Below, piece by piece: positions 22,462-29,556 of a stretch of DNA of 36,229 nt (within the stretch, counting starts at the first letter, position 1; each line of letters starts with the position of its first letter). Source of the stretch: a virus. The notes below the pieces were generated by a model, which saw only the letters and a program-made list of their open reading frames with translations, made no database searches and was not told where the DNA came from. A program made the position numbers and the translations under genes. The stretch is taken from the IMG/VR virus record IMGVR_UViG_3300025168_000265, positions 1 to 36,229 of that record. One strand, written 5' to 3'.

Positions 22462-22829
22462 TAATCGTGTTCTCCTCCTGGGTCATTGTCTGGTAGTTTC
22501 ACTTTATATGGTTTACCATCTGCACCTCTGTATATAGTATATCCTCTGGCACGGTTAGCGGAATGATAACCTTCTTTAAATCTATAAGTTCTTTCTGTTT
22601 CTGTAAAAGTAATTACTGTAACAACAATTGCAAGTATTAAAACAAAGTGACCTATAACTGTAAACCCAAAAACATACCATGATGAAAAGGTCAATGAAAA
22701 AGTTATACACCACATCCACGCTAGTATCTGTATTATCAAATGTCTAACTTGCATGTCTGGTATATTCTTTAATGGGTTACGATTCATATTCATAACACCT
22801 TCCCAACTATCGTACACAAATCTCCTCAT
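22461..22829 (-). CDS. Two-span membrane protein, hypothetical
   Basis: A 122-residue protein with two adjacent membrane spans (about 31-52 and 54-74), an N-terminal polar stretch and a C-terminal cytoplasmic-type tail ('YTIYRGADGKPYKVKLPDND'). The start overlaps the upstream stop as ATGA and has AGAGGG upstream. No family is recognised. Two spans with a polar tail could fit a holin, and it lies one conserved small gene upstream of phoH and the endolysin, but this is speculative. Confidence 0.6.
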   Translation of the reverse strand: MRRFVYDSWEGVMNMNRNPLKNIPDMQVRHLIIQILAWMWCITFSLTFSSWYVFGFTVIGHFVLILAIVVTVITFTETERTYRFKEGYHSANRARGYTIYRGADGKPYKVKLPDNDPGGEHD

Positions 22830-23128
22830 AATCCCTCTATCTTATATTTCTTAATTACATTAGTTGATGGTATAACTGTAGAGTTACCACCATCTGCCAG
22901 TTCGCCCTTATCATCATAGTTATAATCTGACATGAGTATATGGACTTTCTTGTCTGCCTTCACCAACCAACCTGTAGATACACATATTGCCGGTTTAGAG
23001 GCTTGTATATCTTTTAATTCACGCCAACCACTATCGCTCTGTATATCTTCCCAATAGATTAAATAAAAATCAAAGGTGAAAGGTATTGGTGGTTCTTCTT
23101 TACGGAATGTTTTATTTTTTGGTTTCAC
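22826..23128 (-). CDS. Hypothetical small phage protein
   Basis: A 100-residue soluble protein with a basic start ('MKPKNKTFRKEEPP') and a beta-rich domain: 'FTFDFYLIYWEDIQSDSGW', 'AICVSTGWLVKADKKVHILM', 'GNSTVIPSTNVIKKYKI'. The repeated pattern suggests a small barrel that handles a ligand or a regulatory role, but no family is recognised. It is linked by ATGA to the membrane protein downstream and overlaps a microprotein upstream. Confidence 0.6.
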   Translation of the reverse strand: MKPKNKTFRKEEPPIPFTFDFYLIYWEDIQSDSGWRELKDIQASKPAICVSTGWLVKADKKVHILMSDYNYDDKGELADGGNSTVIPSTNVIKKYKIEGL

Positions 23129-23210
23129 TTATTTTCTCCCCTATTGCATAAACCATAATACATAATGCAATCATAAAAAATAATATTAATCCTAGTAATA
23201 TATTAGTCAT
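23112..23210 (-). CDS. 32-residue single-span microprotein
   Basis: ATG at 23210 overlapping the end of the upstream gene by 8 bases, with GGAG upstream. It is one membrane helix ('ILLGLILFFMIALCIMVYAI') with a charged tail (GEKISETKK). It overlaps the next gene's start by 17 bases. Confidence 0.55.
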   Translation of the reverse strand: MTNILLGLILFFMIALCIMVYAIGEKISETKK

Positions 23211-23754
23211 AGACAACTCCTTCAACATACCATTCAGGTATAATACCAAGTTTCCACTTAGCAAAACTATGTTTATATTGTATATAGTAATTTCTATATG
23301 CTGTTATACTGTCTTTGTGTTTCACATCATCAGGCATTGCTTGTGTGGGTTGTGTAAATGGTTTGTTTAATGCAATGTTACGAGGTGGATTTCTTAAAGC
23401 GTCATTGAGTAACGTATAAGATAAGTGAGTTTTGTTATATCGTAATACAAATTGGTCGTGTAAATGTGACCACATTGTATATAACCAGTTGTAATTGTAA
23501 GCGTTCTCACGGCACCATACAGCACTTGGATGATTGACATGACATGCTATATACAATAGATTATCTTTAGTAGGATGTGACCATCTTTTAATTCTGCGAT
23601 TTGTTTTTGTTCTACCTTCATATTCCGTGCCATCAATGATACGGTGTGCCGTACTCATCAACTGAGCATACTCAACTAACATCTTACTACAATGTTTATC
23701 AAGGTGTTGCTCTGCACAAATTTTAGGGTCTTTGTGTAAATAAAATATATTCAT
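23203..23754 (-). CDS. Conserved T4-like phage protein of unknown function
   Basis: A 183-residue protein of a family I know from many marine myoviruses, beginning 'MNIFYLHKDPKICAEQHLDK' then 'MLVEYAQLMSTAHR' and 'ACHVNHPSAVWCRENAYNY'. His-rich helices (HLDKH, HVNHP, HLHDQ) suggest a metal site. The C-terminal 'YRNYYIQYKHSFAKWK' is also conserved. No experimental function is known to me. It follows the 47-residue protein by TAATG overlap. Confidence 0.75.
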   Translation of the reverse strand: MNIFYLHKDPKICAEQHLDKHCSKMLVEYAQLMSTAHRIIDGTEYEGRTKTNRRIKRWSHPTKDNLLYIACHVNHPSAVWCRENAYNYNWLYTMWSHLHDQFVLRYNKTHLSYTLLNDALRNPPRNIALNKPFTQPTQAMPDDVKHKDSITAYRNYYIQYKHSFAKWKLGIIPEWYVEGVVYD

Positions 23755-23897
23755 TATAACTCCTTCACATCTTGCATTAATAAAATCAATTTCATTTTAA
23801 ATAAGGCATGCATATCTGGTAAAGTATTTTCTACTTGTTTTAGATATGCTTTAAGAGTATCAACTCTATGCCAAAATAGTTTTTCTTTAGAGTTCAT
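23754..23897 (-). CDS. 47-residue helical protein, hypothetical
   Basis: ATG at 23897, inside the end of the lipoprotein gene. The product is a basic amphipathic helix ('KLFWHRVDTLKAYLKQVENT'). The stop shares TAATG with the next gene, which supports real coupling. No family is recognised. Confidence 0.55.
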   Translation of the reverse strand: MNSKEKLFWHRVDTLKAYLKQVENTLPDMHALFKMKLILLMQDVKEL

Positions 23898-24555
23898 ATA
23901 CACCTACAATATTATGCCTGATAATATTCTTCACTAATTTAGTATAAGTAGGTTTAGAAGCATACTTTGTTAATGTGTCTGCTAATTGATACACATTACC
24001 ACCGTTTTGTCTCACTTCTCTAAAGTCTTCATATGCCCATACTTCATTAAGTATTCGTACATAATCTCTTACGCTATCACATTTTGTTTCATACACTTTT
24101 ACACCCCAACCAATCCACTTTTCTTGGTCCCATGTAATTGGTAATAACCAATCTTCGTCTTTGTTAAATGTGCGAATACCAAATAGATTGTTACCTTCGT
24201 TGGCAAATCTACTTTTACCCCAACCAGTCTCTAACGCTGCTTGAGCAATAATTAATTCTTTAGGTATTCTTTGTTCTATCGCTACATCTTTGTAGATATG
24301 GTCAATACAATTAGATAAAGAATAAACAAATACATCTTTACCGGCATTTGTATTCACAATGTGATTTACTGTAATGATTTTAGGTTCTAGTTGAAGTTCG
24401 CCTCTAATTTCTTCACCTTCTAATATTGGTGGTATTGTAATCTCATCTACACCAAAATCGTCACAACCATCATCCGTACAGTCCTGTTTAGGACTGCAGC
24501 CAAGTATAACAAAGTATAGACCTAGTATAGTTAATATAGTAGTAATGTATTTCAT
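23887..24555 (-). CDS. Lipoprotein with glucosaminidase (Bax/FlgJ-like) domain
   Basis: A 222-residue protein. The signal peptide ends in a lipobox 'VILGC', followed by an acidic, Cys-containing linker and a glucosaminidase domain (about 85-222) with 'IIAQAALETGWGKSRFANEG' and 'NNLFGIRTF'. The Glu in ALETGWG is the catalytic residue of GH73/Bax proteins. It would cleave peptidoglycan from the periplasmic side while lipid-anchored, which differs from the soluble endolysin at 20845. Possible roles are lysis, cell-wall remodelling or opening the wall for the curli-type pore. AGGAGG precedes the ATG, with a late-type octamer 16 bases upstream. Confidence 0.85.
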   Translation of the reverse strand: MKYITTILTILGLYFVILGCSPKQDCTDDGCDDFGVDEITIPPILEGEEIRGELQLEPKIITVNHIVNTNAGKDVFVYSLSNCIDHIYKDVAIEQRIPKELIIAQAALETGWGKSRFANEGNNLFGIRTFNKDEDWLLPITWDQEKWIGWGVKVYETKCDSVRDYVRILNEVWAYEDFREVRQNGGNVYQLADTLTKYASKPTYTKLVKNIIRHNIVGVYEL

Positions 24556-24563
24556 AAGACCTC

Positions 24564-24674
24564 CTATTGACTATTTATTGCCTTCTCTAACATGTACTCC
24601 TCGTACTGTTCTTCCGTCATGTTTTCAATTAGTTCTTCTTCTTTTAGTAGTGCTAAGTTTGACATTTTACTCAT
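24564..24674 (-). CDS. 36-residue acidic protein, hypothetical
   Basis: ATG at 24674 with GGAGG 6 bases upstream, sharing TAATG with the preceding stop. The product is acidic and helical ('KEEELIENMTEEQYEEYMLE'). No family is recognised. It fits the T4-like habit of tiny acidic proteins, some of which bind host factors. Confidence 0.55.
   Translation of the reverse strand: MSKMSNLALLKEEELIENMTEEQYEEYMLEKAINSQ
24572..24579 (-). promoter_or_regulatory. Late-type octamer upstream of the glucosaminidase lipoprotein
   Basis: AATAAATA (one base from the T4 consensus), with AGGAGG between it and the ATG at 24555. Unlike the leaderless cases it would give a short leader with a ribosome site. Confidence 0.4.
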
Positions 24675-24913
24675 TATTGACCTCCTTCATAAAATTCAAT
24701 AGTCCCAAACATTTCATAAGATATTTTAGAACATGATTTCATAATAACAATTTTCATTGTATCTCTAACCATTGTATCTAATCTATCAATAAAGTTAGCG
24801 GCAGCAATGAATTGATTGCCACCAATAAGATTGGCAACTGTTTCATAATCTTGTCCGTCAAACGGTGTATTGATATATTTCAATAAGTTGTTTTTAGTAG
24901 TTTTAATTTTCAT
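24674..24913 (-). CDS. Hypothetical small phage protein
   Basis: A 79-residue protein with a basic start ('MKIKTTKNNLLKYI') and a helical middle ('GGNQFIAAANFIDRLDTMVR'). No family is recognised. It is the first gene after the early promoter at 24943. The leader AAAAAGGATACATT before its ATG is repeated before the microprotein at 30022, so the two early transcripts share a promoter-leader cassette. Confidence 0.6.
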   Translation of the reverse strand: MKIKTTKNNLLKYINTPFDGQDYETVANLIGGNQFIAAANFIDRLDTMVRDTMKIVIMKSCSKISYEMFGTIEFYEGGQ

Positions 24914-24942
24914 AATGTATCCTTTTTATTAATTATAGGTAT

Positions 24943-24971
24943 ACTATAGACTAAAAACAGCGATTTGTCAA
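24943..24971 (-). promoter_or_regulatory. Early sigma70-type promoter
   Basis: TTGACA (24971-24966), 17 bases, TATAGT (24948-24943), about 29 bases before the ATG at 24913. A 25-base repeat lies just upstream. Confidence 0.8.
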
Positions 24972-24981
24972 GTAAAAAAGG

Positions 24982-25006
24982 TAAATTAAAAGTGTTATAT
25001 TTCAAT
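24982..25006. repeat. 25-base direct repeat, copy 1
   Basis: Identical over 25 bases to 30100-30124 and in the same place, 10-20 bases upstream of an early -35 box. AT-rich with the core AGTGTTATATTTCAAT; possibly an UP-type or activator element. Confidence 0.75.
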
Positions 25007-25016
25007 AGGTTATCAA

Positions 25017-25472
25017 TTAATTGTTTTTTCTCATAAAATTATCGTCCCAATTAAACGCTTCCTTTATCAAATTTGCTGTTAATCCCTTGTATTTCTTGTT
25101 CAGGACATTGTCTTTAGCGTCAATCAATAACTGCGCTTCTTCAGCAGATAATCCTTCTAGGATTTGTATAAACATATTATCTCTTTTCATTTGATTTAAT
25201 TGTGGATTGCCACCTTTTAATAAATGAAATAGTCTTTTCACTTCTTGTTTTAACCATGTGTGCTCTGTACCTATTGGTGCTTCATTCACTTTATATGGTG
25301 GTGCACCTTCTGGTAGTAACCACTCACACTTAGGGTCAAAACTTCCCTTTAAAAACATTCTTAGTTGTGATGTATCATATCGTCTCAATACTTCTAGTTT
25401 GCCTGGTTTATCTTTCTTGTTATTAATTTTCATTAATATCTCATGGTAAGACAAAGCATAATTATCAGCCAT
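25017..25472 (-). CDS. Conserved marine T4-like phage protein (DUF6433-type)
   Basis: A 151-residue protein with a pattern I know from cyanophages: 'ALSYHEILMKIN', 'LRMFLKGSFDPKCEWLLPEG', 'NEAPIGTEHTWL', 'MFIQILEGLSAEEAQLLIDA' and the ending 'EAFNWDDNFMRK'. In relatives it also sits next to RNase H, and I believe it belongs to DUF6433. No function is established; the link to RNase H suggests a replication role. It starts 1 base after the RNase H stop. Confidence 0.75.
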   Translation of the reverse strand: MADNYALSYHEILMKINNKKDKPGKLEVLRRYDTSQLRMFLKGSFDPKCEWLLPEGAPPYKVNEAPIGTEHTWLKQEVKRLFHLLKGGNPQLNQMKRDNMFIQILEGLSAEEAQLLIDAKDNVLNKKYKGLTANLIKEAFNWDDNFMRKNN

Positions 25473-25473
25473 C

Positions 25474-26340
25474 TTAAAACTCCTCTATTTTGCCAATTAA
25501 CTCTTTCATATCGTTGTTAATTAAGTATGTTAAAATACTGCCACGACCTGCAACAGTAGTATTCTTATATGTGTTATATATATCATCTTCCTTTTCGTCA
25601 GGTATAAAGTCAAAGTCTATTAGTCTTTGATTACGTTGGAAATTTCTTAAATGATATTCGTTGCAAAAGTCTTTAGCGTCACCACCTTTCATCAATGTTT
25701 CAATCCAATACTGCAACTTTTTCTTCATAATTGGCTTTTGTTTTATCTTATTTACAAAAGTGTCATCTGGCGATAAGAAATTAGGAATACCATCTGACGT
25801 ATCACCTCGTAATATATGTTCCCAAATATACTCTTGTGGATTTTCTGTCTCAACATATTTTTTTTGTATAGGTGAGTATTGAGTTATATTAGGATATTTC
25901 TGTAGTTGTTGAAAGTCTTTATCACCAGATATAATTAATATCTTTTGCTTATGTTCTTTTTTACATATGACGGCAATAATATCATCTGCTTCAACATTGT
26001 CTAATTGTACCACTTTGTATGGAAAATTTTCTTTGATTTCTTCTTTGATTGTATGAATGAGACCAAACACTTCTACCCAATCTGTGCTACTTGTATCTCT
26101 GCCTTCTCTACGTTTTGCTTTGTAATGCTCAAAGATATCTCTACGCCAAGGTGCCGGTCCGTCAATACAAAGGATGACTTCGCCTGGATAATCATTTTTA
26201 AATCTATGGACAAAACCACGGATACTATTGAGTATCATGTGGCGTACCATGTTAGGTGAGAGGACATTTTTGTCCTTACTCATTGCCAATTGTACAGCGA
26301 TATTACTTATCGCTATCTGGCTGTAATCTATCAATATCAT
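25474..26340 (-). CDS. rnh: T4-type RNase H (FEN-like 5'-3' nuclease)
   Basis: A 288-residue nuclease matching T4 Rnh. 'ILIDYSQIAISN' has the first metal Asp, 'MVRHMILNSIRGF' follows T4 'MVRHLILNSIKFN', 'NVEADDIIAVICKK' matches 'KYEANDHIAVLVKK', and 'KILIISGDKDFQQLQKYPN' matches 'KILIISSDGDFTQLHKYPN'. The enzyme removes RNA primers and flaps from lagging-strand fragments. The start overlaps the upstream gene by 38 bases; the ATG directly before 'ILIDYSQ' is the natural one although it is deep in the overlap. Confidence 0.92.
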   Translation of the reverse strand: MILIDYSQIAISNIAVQLAMSKDKNVLSPNMVRHMILNSIRGFVHRFKNDYPGEVILCIDGPAPWRRDIFEHYKAKRREGRDTSSTDWVEVFGLIHTIKEEIKENFPYKVVQLDNVEADDIIAVICKKEHKQKILIISGDKDFQQLQKYPNITQYSPIQKKYVETENPQEYIWEHILRGDTSDGIPNFLSPDDTFVNKIKQKPIMKKKLQYWIETLMKGGDAKDFCNEYHLRNFQRNQRLIDFDFIPDEKEDDIYNTYKNTTVAGRGSILTYLINNDMKELIGKIEEF

Positions 26341-26761
26341 TATCTATTTCCTCACCTTCAAATTCTATTTCCATGTCTTGTTCTTTACTGACTATCTCTT
26401 TACCAGAGTAATCAATTACAGAATATTTTTTCTTACCTTGAGTTTCTACATACATCATTTTATCTGTGACGTAATGAAAAGGGTGTTTCAAGTCCACTTC
26501 TCTATAGATTAATCCTCTAAATGCTTCCATAAATATACCTACATCTAAAAACGTTTTCTGTCCGTCTTTGTCAATACGACCTATATCCATACCTTCGTTT
26601 TGTAATGTGCCAATCAGTTGTATCATAATATCATCAGCCACAGCGTCAGCATACTTCTTTGTCTGCTGTTTTTCTATCTGTGTAGAAACAGGTTCTTTCT
26701 GCTCTTTAGATAGAGCTGGTATTTGTTTTCCACTTGGAAACGCTAATATTTTCGCTGTCAT
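26303..26761 (-). CDS. Conserved phage protein of unknown function
   Basis: A 152-residue protein. The polar N-terminus ('ILAFPSGKQIP') is followed by a helical domain ('VADDIMIQLIGTLQNEGMDI', 'FMEAFRGLIYREVDLKHPF') and an acidic tail ('MEIEFEGEEIDNDIDRL'). I recognise the layout from cyanophage genes next to RNase H, but not a function. The long overlap with RNase H suggests coupled translation. Confidence 0.65.
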   Translation of the reverse strand: MTAKILAFPSGKQIPALSKEQKEPVSTQIEKQQTKKYADAVADDIMIQLIGTLQNEGMDIGRIDKDGQKTFLDVGIFMEAFRGLIYREVDLKHPFHYVTDKMMYVETQGKKKYSVIDYSGKEIVSKEQDMEIEFEGEEIDNDIDRLQPDSDK

Positions 26762-26800
26762 AACACTACACTCGCTTTGGTTTTGTCCGTCCTGGGTTGG

Positions 26801-27109
26801 TTATCCAAGACTTTTTTCTTGGTTTTCAACAATTTCTCCAGAAAAGTTAATCTTTCCTTCGTTTATTAGATACTCTCTCAAATCAGTATAACCACCAATG
26901 TGCTTGTCATCAATCATTATTTGTGGCATACTTCTTACTTGCTTACCTATCATTTCAAACATTTGGTCAATAGTGACGGTATATTTACCATCTTCTCCCT
27001 CTGTTGATTGACCTAAACCGTAAGTCTCATAAGTCATATTAAGATTGTCCAACAATGTCTTTGCTTTCGTGCAAAATACACAATTGGGTTTAGTGAACAC
27101 TTTATACAT
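26801..27109 (-). CDS. Glutaredoxin
   Basis: A 102-residue thioredoxin-fold protein with the redox motif C10-V-F-C13 in 'TKPNCVFCTKAKTLL', the cis-Pro in 'VRSMPQIMIDDKHIGG' and a 'GYTDLREYL' end typical of glutaredoxins. It probably supplies reducing power to ribonucleotide reductase, as NrdC does in T4. An insertion of about 20 residues lies between the active site and the cis-Pro, as in other phage glutaredoxins. It follows the LPP20-like lipoprotein by 3 bases. Confidence 0.92.
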   Translation of the reverse strand: MYKVFTKPNCVFCTKAKTLLDNLNMTYETYGLGQSTEGEDGKYTVTIDQMFEMIGKQVRSMPQIMIDDKHIGGYTDLREYLINEGKINFSGEIVENQEKSLG

Positions 27110-27112
27110 ATT

Positions 27113-27706
27113 TTACTCCGTTGCAACCGCTGTCAATTCATCAATGGCGGTTTTAGCATTATTTTTTACTATGTCCCTATTTATATGTTTTTTCGCCTCT
27201 GCTTTTATTAACTCTTGCAACTTGTTATACTCACCTAGTGGTAATTGAAGTCCCATATACACCCTATACTGTTCAGTATTAGTTATAGAGATAGAGATTT
27301 TCCATTGTTCCCAACCTTGTACCTTTGTTTGTTTTATCATATTAACAATGGTAGATTGTGCTTCAGAGGAGACAATAGTATTACCATCGTCACCTATCTC
27401 TTGTATAAAGACACTAGCGTTCTTGTTCATTTCACCATGTAATACATCAGCAAGGTCTGCTTTTGCTATCATGGTTGCTTTGTCCATAGCTAACTGTAAG
27501 TCAGGACTTGTTGCAACACCTACACCATATAGGTAAAACTTATCTTTCTTGTTTAGAAGACCTTTATTACCTTCTTTCTCAACAAACCATTTAGGTACTT
27601 CTTCAAGCATACCTGATTTGGTTTCTCCCTCATGGTCAATCTTAACTGTCTTAGCACAACTAAGAGTAAACAAAGAGATTAATATTATTAACATTATATT
27701 TTTCAT
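27113..27706 (-). CDS. LPP20-like lipoprotein
   Basis: A 197-residue lipoprotein with lipobox 'TLSC' near residue 17. The mature part has the LPP20 family pattern: 'VPKWFVEKEGNKGLL', 'FYLYGVGVATSPDLQLAMDK' and 'ATMIAKADLADVLHGE', then 'YRVYMGLQLPLGEYNKLQE'. LPP20-type domains occur in outer-membrane lipoproteins of many bacteria, and the fold is related to periplasmic assembly factors. The function in a phage is unknown; superinfection exclusion or envelope remodelling are possible. It shares ATGA with the small membrane protein upstream. Confidence 0.7.
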   Translation of the reverse strand: MKNIMLIILISLFTLSCAKTVKIDHEGETKSGMLEEVPKWFVEKEGNKGLLNKKDKFYLYGVGVATSPDLQLAMDKATMIAKADLADVLHGEMNKNASVFIQEIGDDGNTIVSSEAQSTIVNMIKQTKVQGWEQWKISISITNTEQYRVYMGLQLPLGEYNKLQELIKAEAKKHINRDIVKNNAKTAIDELTAVATE

Positions 27707-27819
27707 TGTAATATCTCCTTTAAAGTGTTTATAAAGAAATTGACTATATCAATTCCTATGTCTGGATATGCTGAAATAAGAAACCCACCTATTATCATAC
27801 CAAAAATTATTTTAATCAT
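27703..27819 (-). CDS. 38-residue membrane microprotein
   Basis: ATG at 27819 with GGAGGGA upstream. A hydrophobic N-terminus ('IIFGMIIGGFLISAYPDIGI') precedes an amphipathic helix. The ATGA overlaps at both ends indicate translational coupling. No family is recognised. Confidence 0.6.
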   Translation of the reverse strand: MIKIIFGMIIGGFLISAYPDIGIDIVNFFINTLKEILQ

Positions 27820-28145
27820 TCGTCCCTCCATGTGCCATCATTATTTAAACATACCTTATTTGGTATATTAAAAAGGTTTTCACCTTTAATATAACGGCAG
27901 TATTCAGGCACACTTACACCATTATAATAGAAAGAAGCAAACATCTGCCAGTAACCAGGTTGACCTGGTAACTCACCGTCTCTGCATATCATTCTACGAC
28001 TTACTTCATTCTCCATACTTTCATCATAGATAACTTCTATAACACAATAAAGATTTTCATTACCCTTTGCTTTGTAACTAAACAAAACAATTGCTAATAT
28101 TAATGATATTGTCATTACTAACATTATAGGTCTTGGACTATTCAT
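27816..28145 (-). CDS. Membrane-anchored exported protein, hypothetical
   Basis: A 109-residue protein with an N-terminal anchor or signal (about 7-25, 'IMLVMTISLILAIVLFSY') and a periplasmic domain with four Cys ('LYCVIEVIY', 'RMICRDGELPG', 'PEYCRYIKGE', 'NKVCLNNDG'), probably two disulfides. The pattern 'GYWQMFASFYYNG' and the Trp/Tyr content suggest a compact fold. No family is recognised. It is sandwiched between two lipoprotein genes, in a block that codes mostly for envelope proteins. Confidence 0.6.
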   Translation of the reverse strand: MNSPRPIMLVMTISLILAIVLFSYKAKGNENLYCVIEVIYDESMENEVSRRMICRDGELPGQPGYWQMFASFYYNGVSVPEYCRYIKGENLFNIPNKVCLNNDGTWRDE

Positions 28146-28489
28146 AATACCCTCTCAACTATTTTCCATCTACCGTCAGGCATTTGACATGCTTTACCGT
28201 GTTCTGTACTTCTATCTAACGAACCTATGCCAATCATAGGCCAACTATCTTGTATATCAACTGTACTTGTATAGTCAGCACATTTAATACCTTTTACTAG
28301 ATAACTTCTAGTAACTTTGATATCACCTTTGTTGCCTGTATTGGGATTATGCCATAGTAAATAACTAGATTTACCAGATGGCATATTATTCAAGTGGTCA
28401 ACAAAGGCAGTTGAATGTATTGTTCTATCACTCATAGAACCACAACTAATTGTAAGCAGTAACAATGGTAGACTAAAGTATCGCATCAA
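28142..28489 (-). CDS. Surface-antigen-like lipoprotein (RT0821/Lpp0805 type)
   Basis: A 115-residue lipoprotein with lipobox 'TISC' near residue 16. The C-terminal domain reads 'GIKCADYTSTVDIQDSWPMI' and ends 'GKACQMPDGRWKIVERVL', which follows the RT0821/Lpp0805 surface protein pattern ('CREY..T..I......GTAC..PDGSWKIV'). Its two Cys probably form a disulfide. That family belongs to Alphaproteobacteria and Legionella, so the gene may come from the host. The role in the phage is unknown. Confidence 0.65.
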   Translation of the reverse strand: MMRYFSLPLLLLTISCGSMSDRTIHSTAFVDHLNNMPSGKSSYLLWHNPNTGNKGDIKVTRSYLVKGIKCADYTSTVDIQDSWPMIGIGSLDRSTEHGKACQMPDGRWKIVERVL

Positions 28490-28778
28490 CTTCCTGCATT
28501 GTTAATACTTTTTCTGCTTCTGTTTCACCAACAGGATCCAGATAATCTTTGAGAATAGTATCATCTTCTTTGTTTGTTTTCTTTGCTGGCCATGGTCTAC
28601 TACCTTCGTGGGACTGTGCCAAGTTTTCCCAATTGACAGCATGTGGTAGATTTAACGTACCCATTTCTCTTAGGTATGCTGCTTTCTGTTTACCTGTTTT
28701 GTATGAATGAAATTCTTTGAGAATATCAGGCATTGTTAACATATTCTCCATCATTTCTTTTTTGTTCATCTTCGCCAT
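28473..28778 (-). CDS. Hypothetical small phage protein
   Basis: A 101-residue soluble protein rich in Met and Lys at the start ('MAKMNKKEMMENMLTMPD'), then 'YKTGKQKAAYLREMG' and an acidic end ('GETEAEKVLTMQEVDAIL'). No motif beyond this is recognised. It overlaps the lipoprotein start by 17 bases and follows the tRNA-containing frame by 6. Confidence 0.6.
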   Translation of the reverse strand: MAKMNKKEMMENMLTMPDILKEFHSYKTGKQKAAYLREMGTLNLPHAVNWENLAQSHEGSRPWPAKKTNKEDDTILKDYLDPVGETEAEKVLTMQEVDAIL

Positions 28779-28784
28779 AATGTA

Positions 28785-29165
28785 TTACCTTCCTATATCT
28801 TTTATGTCTTTACGTCCCACCACCATTGATGGTCCTTTGTTGTAAGCAGGTGCAACAGTATATTGCTTGCTTACTTCTAACTTAACGTTAGAAACTGGTT
28901 TGGTGCCCCCGGAGAGATTTGAACTCCCGGCCTGATGATTACAAATCAACTGCTCTTCCAGCTGAGCTACAGGGGCATATCGTTTTAACTTGCCAACTTG
29001 GTCTAAGGGTATAGACACTCTTGGTCGTCTTAAACGTCTGTTAGGGTCAATACCCATAGACTTCAATAACTTGTCTTGTTCTTGTTTTGCCTTGTAAAAA
29101 GATTTAGTTTTAATAACTCTTTTGAACTTACGAGGCGAACTGTTATGTGTATAAATTAATGCCAT
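28785..29165 (-). CDS. Phage ORF interrupted in frame by tRNA-Thr
   Basis: A continuous frame of 126 codons from the ATG at 29165. The first 63 residues form a basic protein ('RRLRRPRVSIPLDQVGKLKR'). The next 25 codons are the sense strand of a tRNA gene, giving 'PVAQLEEQLICNHQAGSSNL'. The end 'VAPAYNKGPSMVVGRKDIKD' resembles a C-terminal motif I recall from a conserved family of small marine phage proteins. So a tRNA appears to have entered the middle of a gene while leaving it readable. Processing of the tRNA would cut this mRNA. It may be a functional chimera, two remnants or a fortuitous frame. Confidence 0.4.
   Translation of the reverse strand: MALIYTHNSSPRKFKRVIKTKSFYKAKQEQDKLLKSMGIDPNRRLRRPRVSIPLDQVGKLKRYAPVAQLEEQLICNHQAGSSNLSGGTKPVSNVKLEVSKQYTVAPAYNKGPSMVVGRKDIKDIGR
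28901..28976 (-). tRNA. tRNA-Thr (anticodon TGT)
   Basis: 76 bases including an encoded CCA. The acceptor GCCCCTG pairs with CGGGGGC with one wobble or mismatch. D arm GCTC/GAGC; anticodon loop TTTGTAA with anticodon TGT (reads ACA); T arm GGGAG-TTCAAAT-CTCTC. One T-T mismatch is seen in the anticodon stem. It lies inside an open reading frame on the same strand. Confidence 0.92.
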
Positions 29166-29172
29166 TGTCTAT

Positions 29173-29201
29173 ATCCTATCATATTTTATTGTAATTGTCA
29201 A
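29173..29201 (-). promoter_or_regulatory. Early sigma70-type promoter
   Basis: TTGACA (29201-29196), 17 bases, TAGGAT (29178-29173), close upstream of the ATG at 29165. It keeps the AGGCTTGAC block of the gp32 and nuclease promoters. If TSS spacing is usual, the mRNA leader to 29165 would be almost absent. Confidence 0.75.
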
Positions 29202-29225
29202 GCCTAAAATAACCTTTGCCTATCA

Positions 29226-29426
29226 CTATTCTTGTAAATAGTCTTCACAATAATCATAGATAGGGTCAAATTTACTTGTTAAATCAACAGTATCAATTTC
29301 ACTTACATCTTCATTAATTTTATTATATTCGTTGATGGTATCTTCCATCTTTTTATAAGCGTCTGTTAAAATTTTAGTAACTTTGCTGTCTAAAGTCTCA
29401 TAAGTCATTTGTTTATCTGTAGTCAT
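29226..29426 (-). CDS. Small acidic helical protein, hypothetical
   Basis: A 66-residue protein from the ATG at 29426, chosen because AAGGAG lies 8 bases upstream; an ATG at 29453 has no ribosome site. The product is helical and acidic ('VTKILTDAYKKMEDTINEYN', ending 'YDYCEDYLQE'). No family is recognised. It overlaps the end of the coiled-coil protein upstream. Confidence 0.6.
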   Translation of the reverse strand: MTTDKQMTYETLDSKVTKILTDAYKKMEDTINEYNKINEDVSEIDTVDLTSKFDPIYDYCEDYLQE

Positions 29427-29556
29427 ACTCGTTCTCCTTAATTGATTGTTCAAATTCTTCTATCATACTTTCGTACTTAGTAATAACATTATCAACAGAT
29501 TCATGCTGTGATTTAATCTTTTTTAATTCTTCAATGAATTTTAAATAGTCTATCAT
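29413..29556 (-). CDS. 47-residue coiled-coil protein, hypothetical
   Basis: ATG at 29556 sharing TAATG with the upstream stop, with GGGAG upstream. The whole protein is one charged amphipathic helix ('MIDYLKFIEELKKIKSQHES'), likely a coiled coil. No family is recognised; coupling on both sides supports it. Confidence 0.55.
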   Translation of the reverse strand: MIDYLKFIEELKKIKSQHESVDNVITKYESMIEEFEQSIKENEYDYR

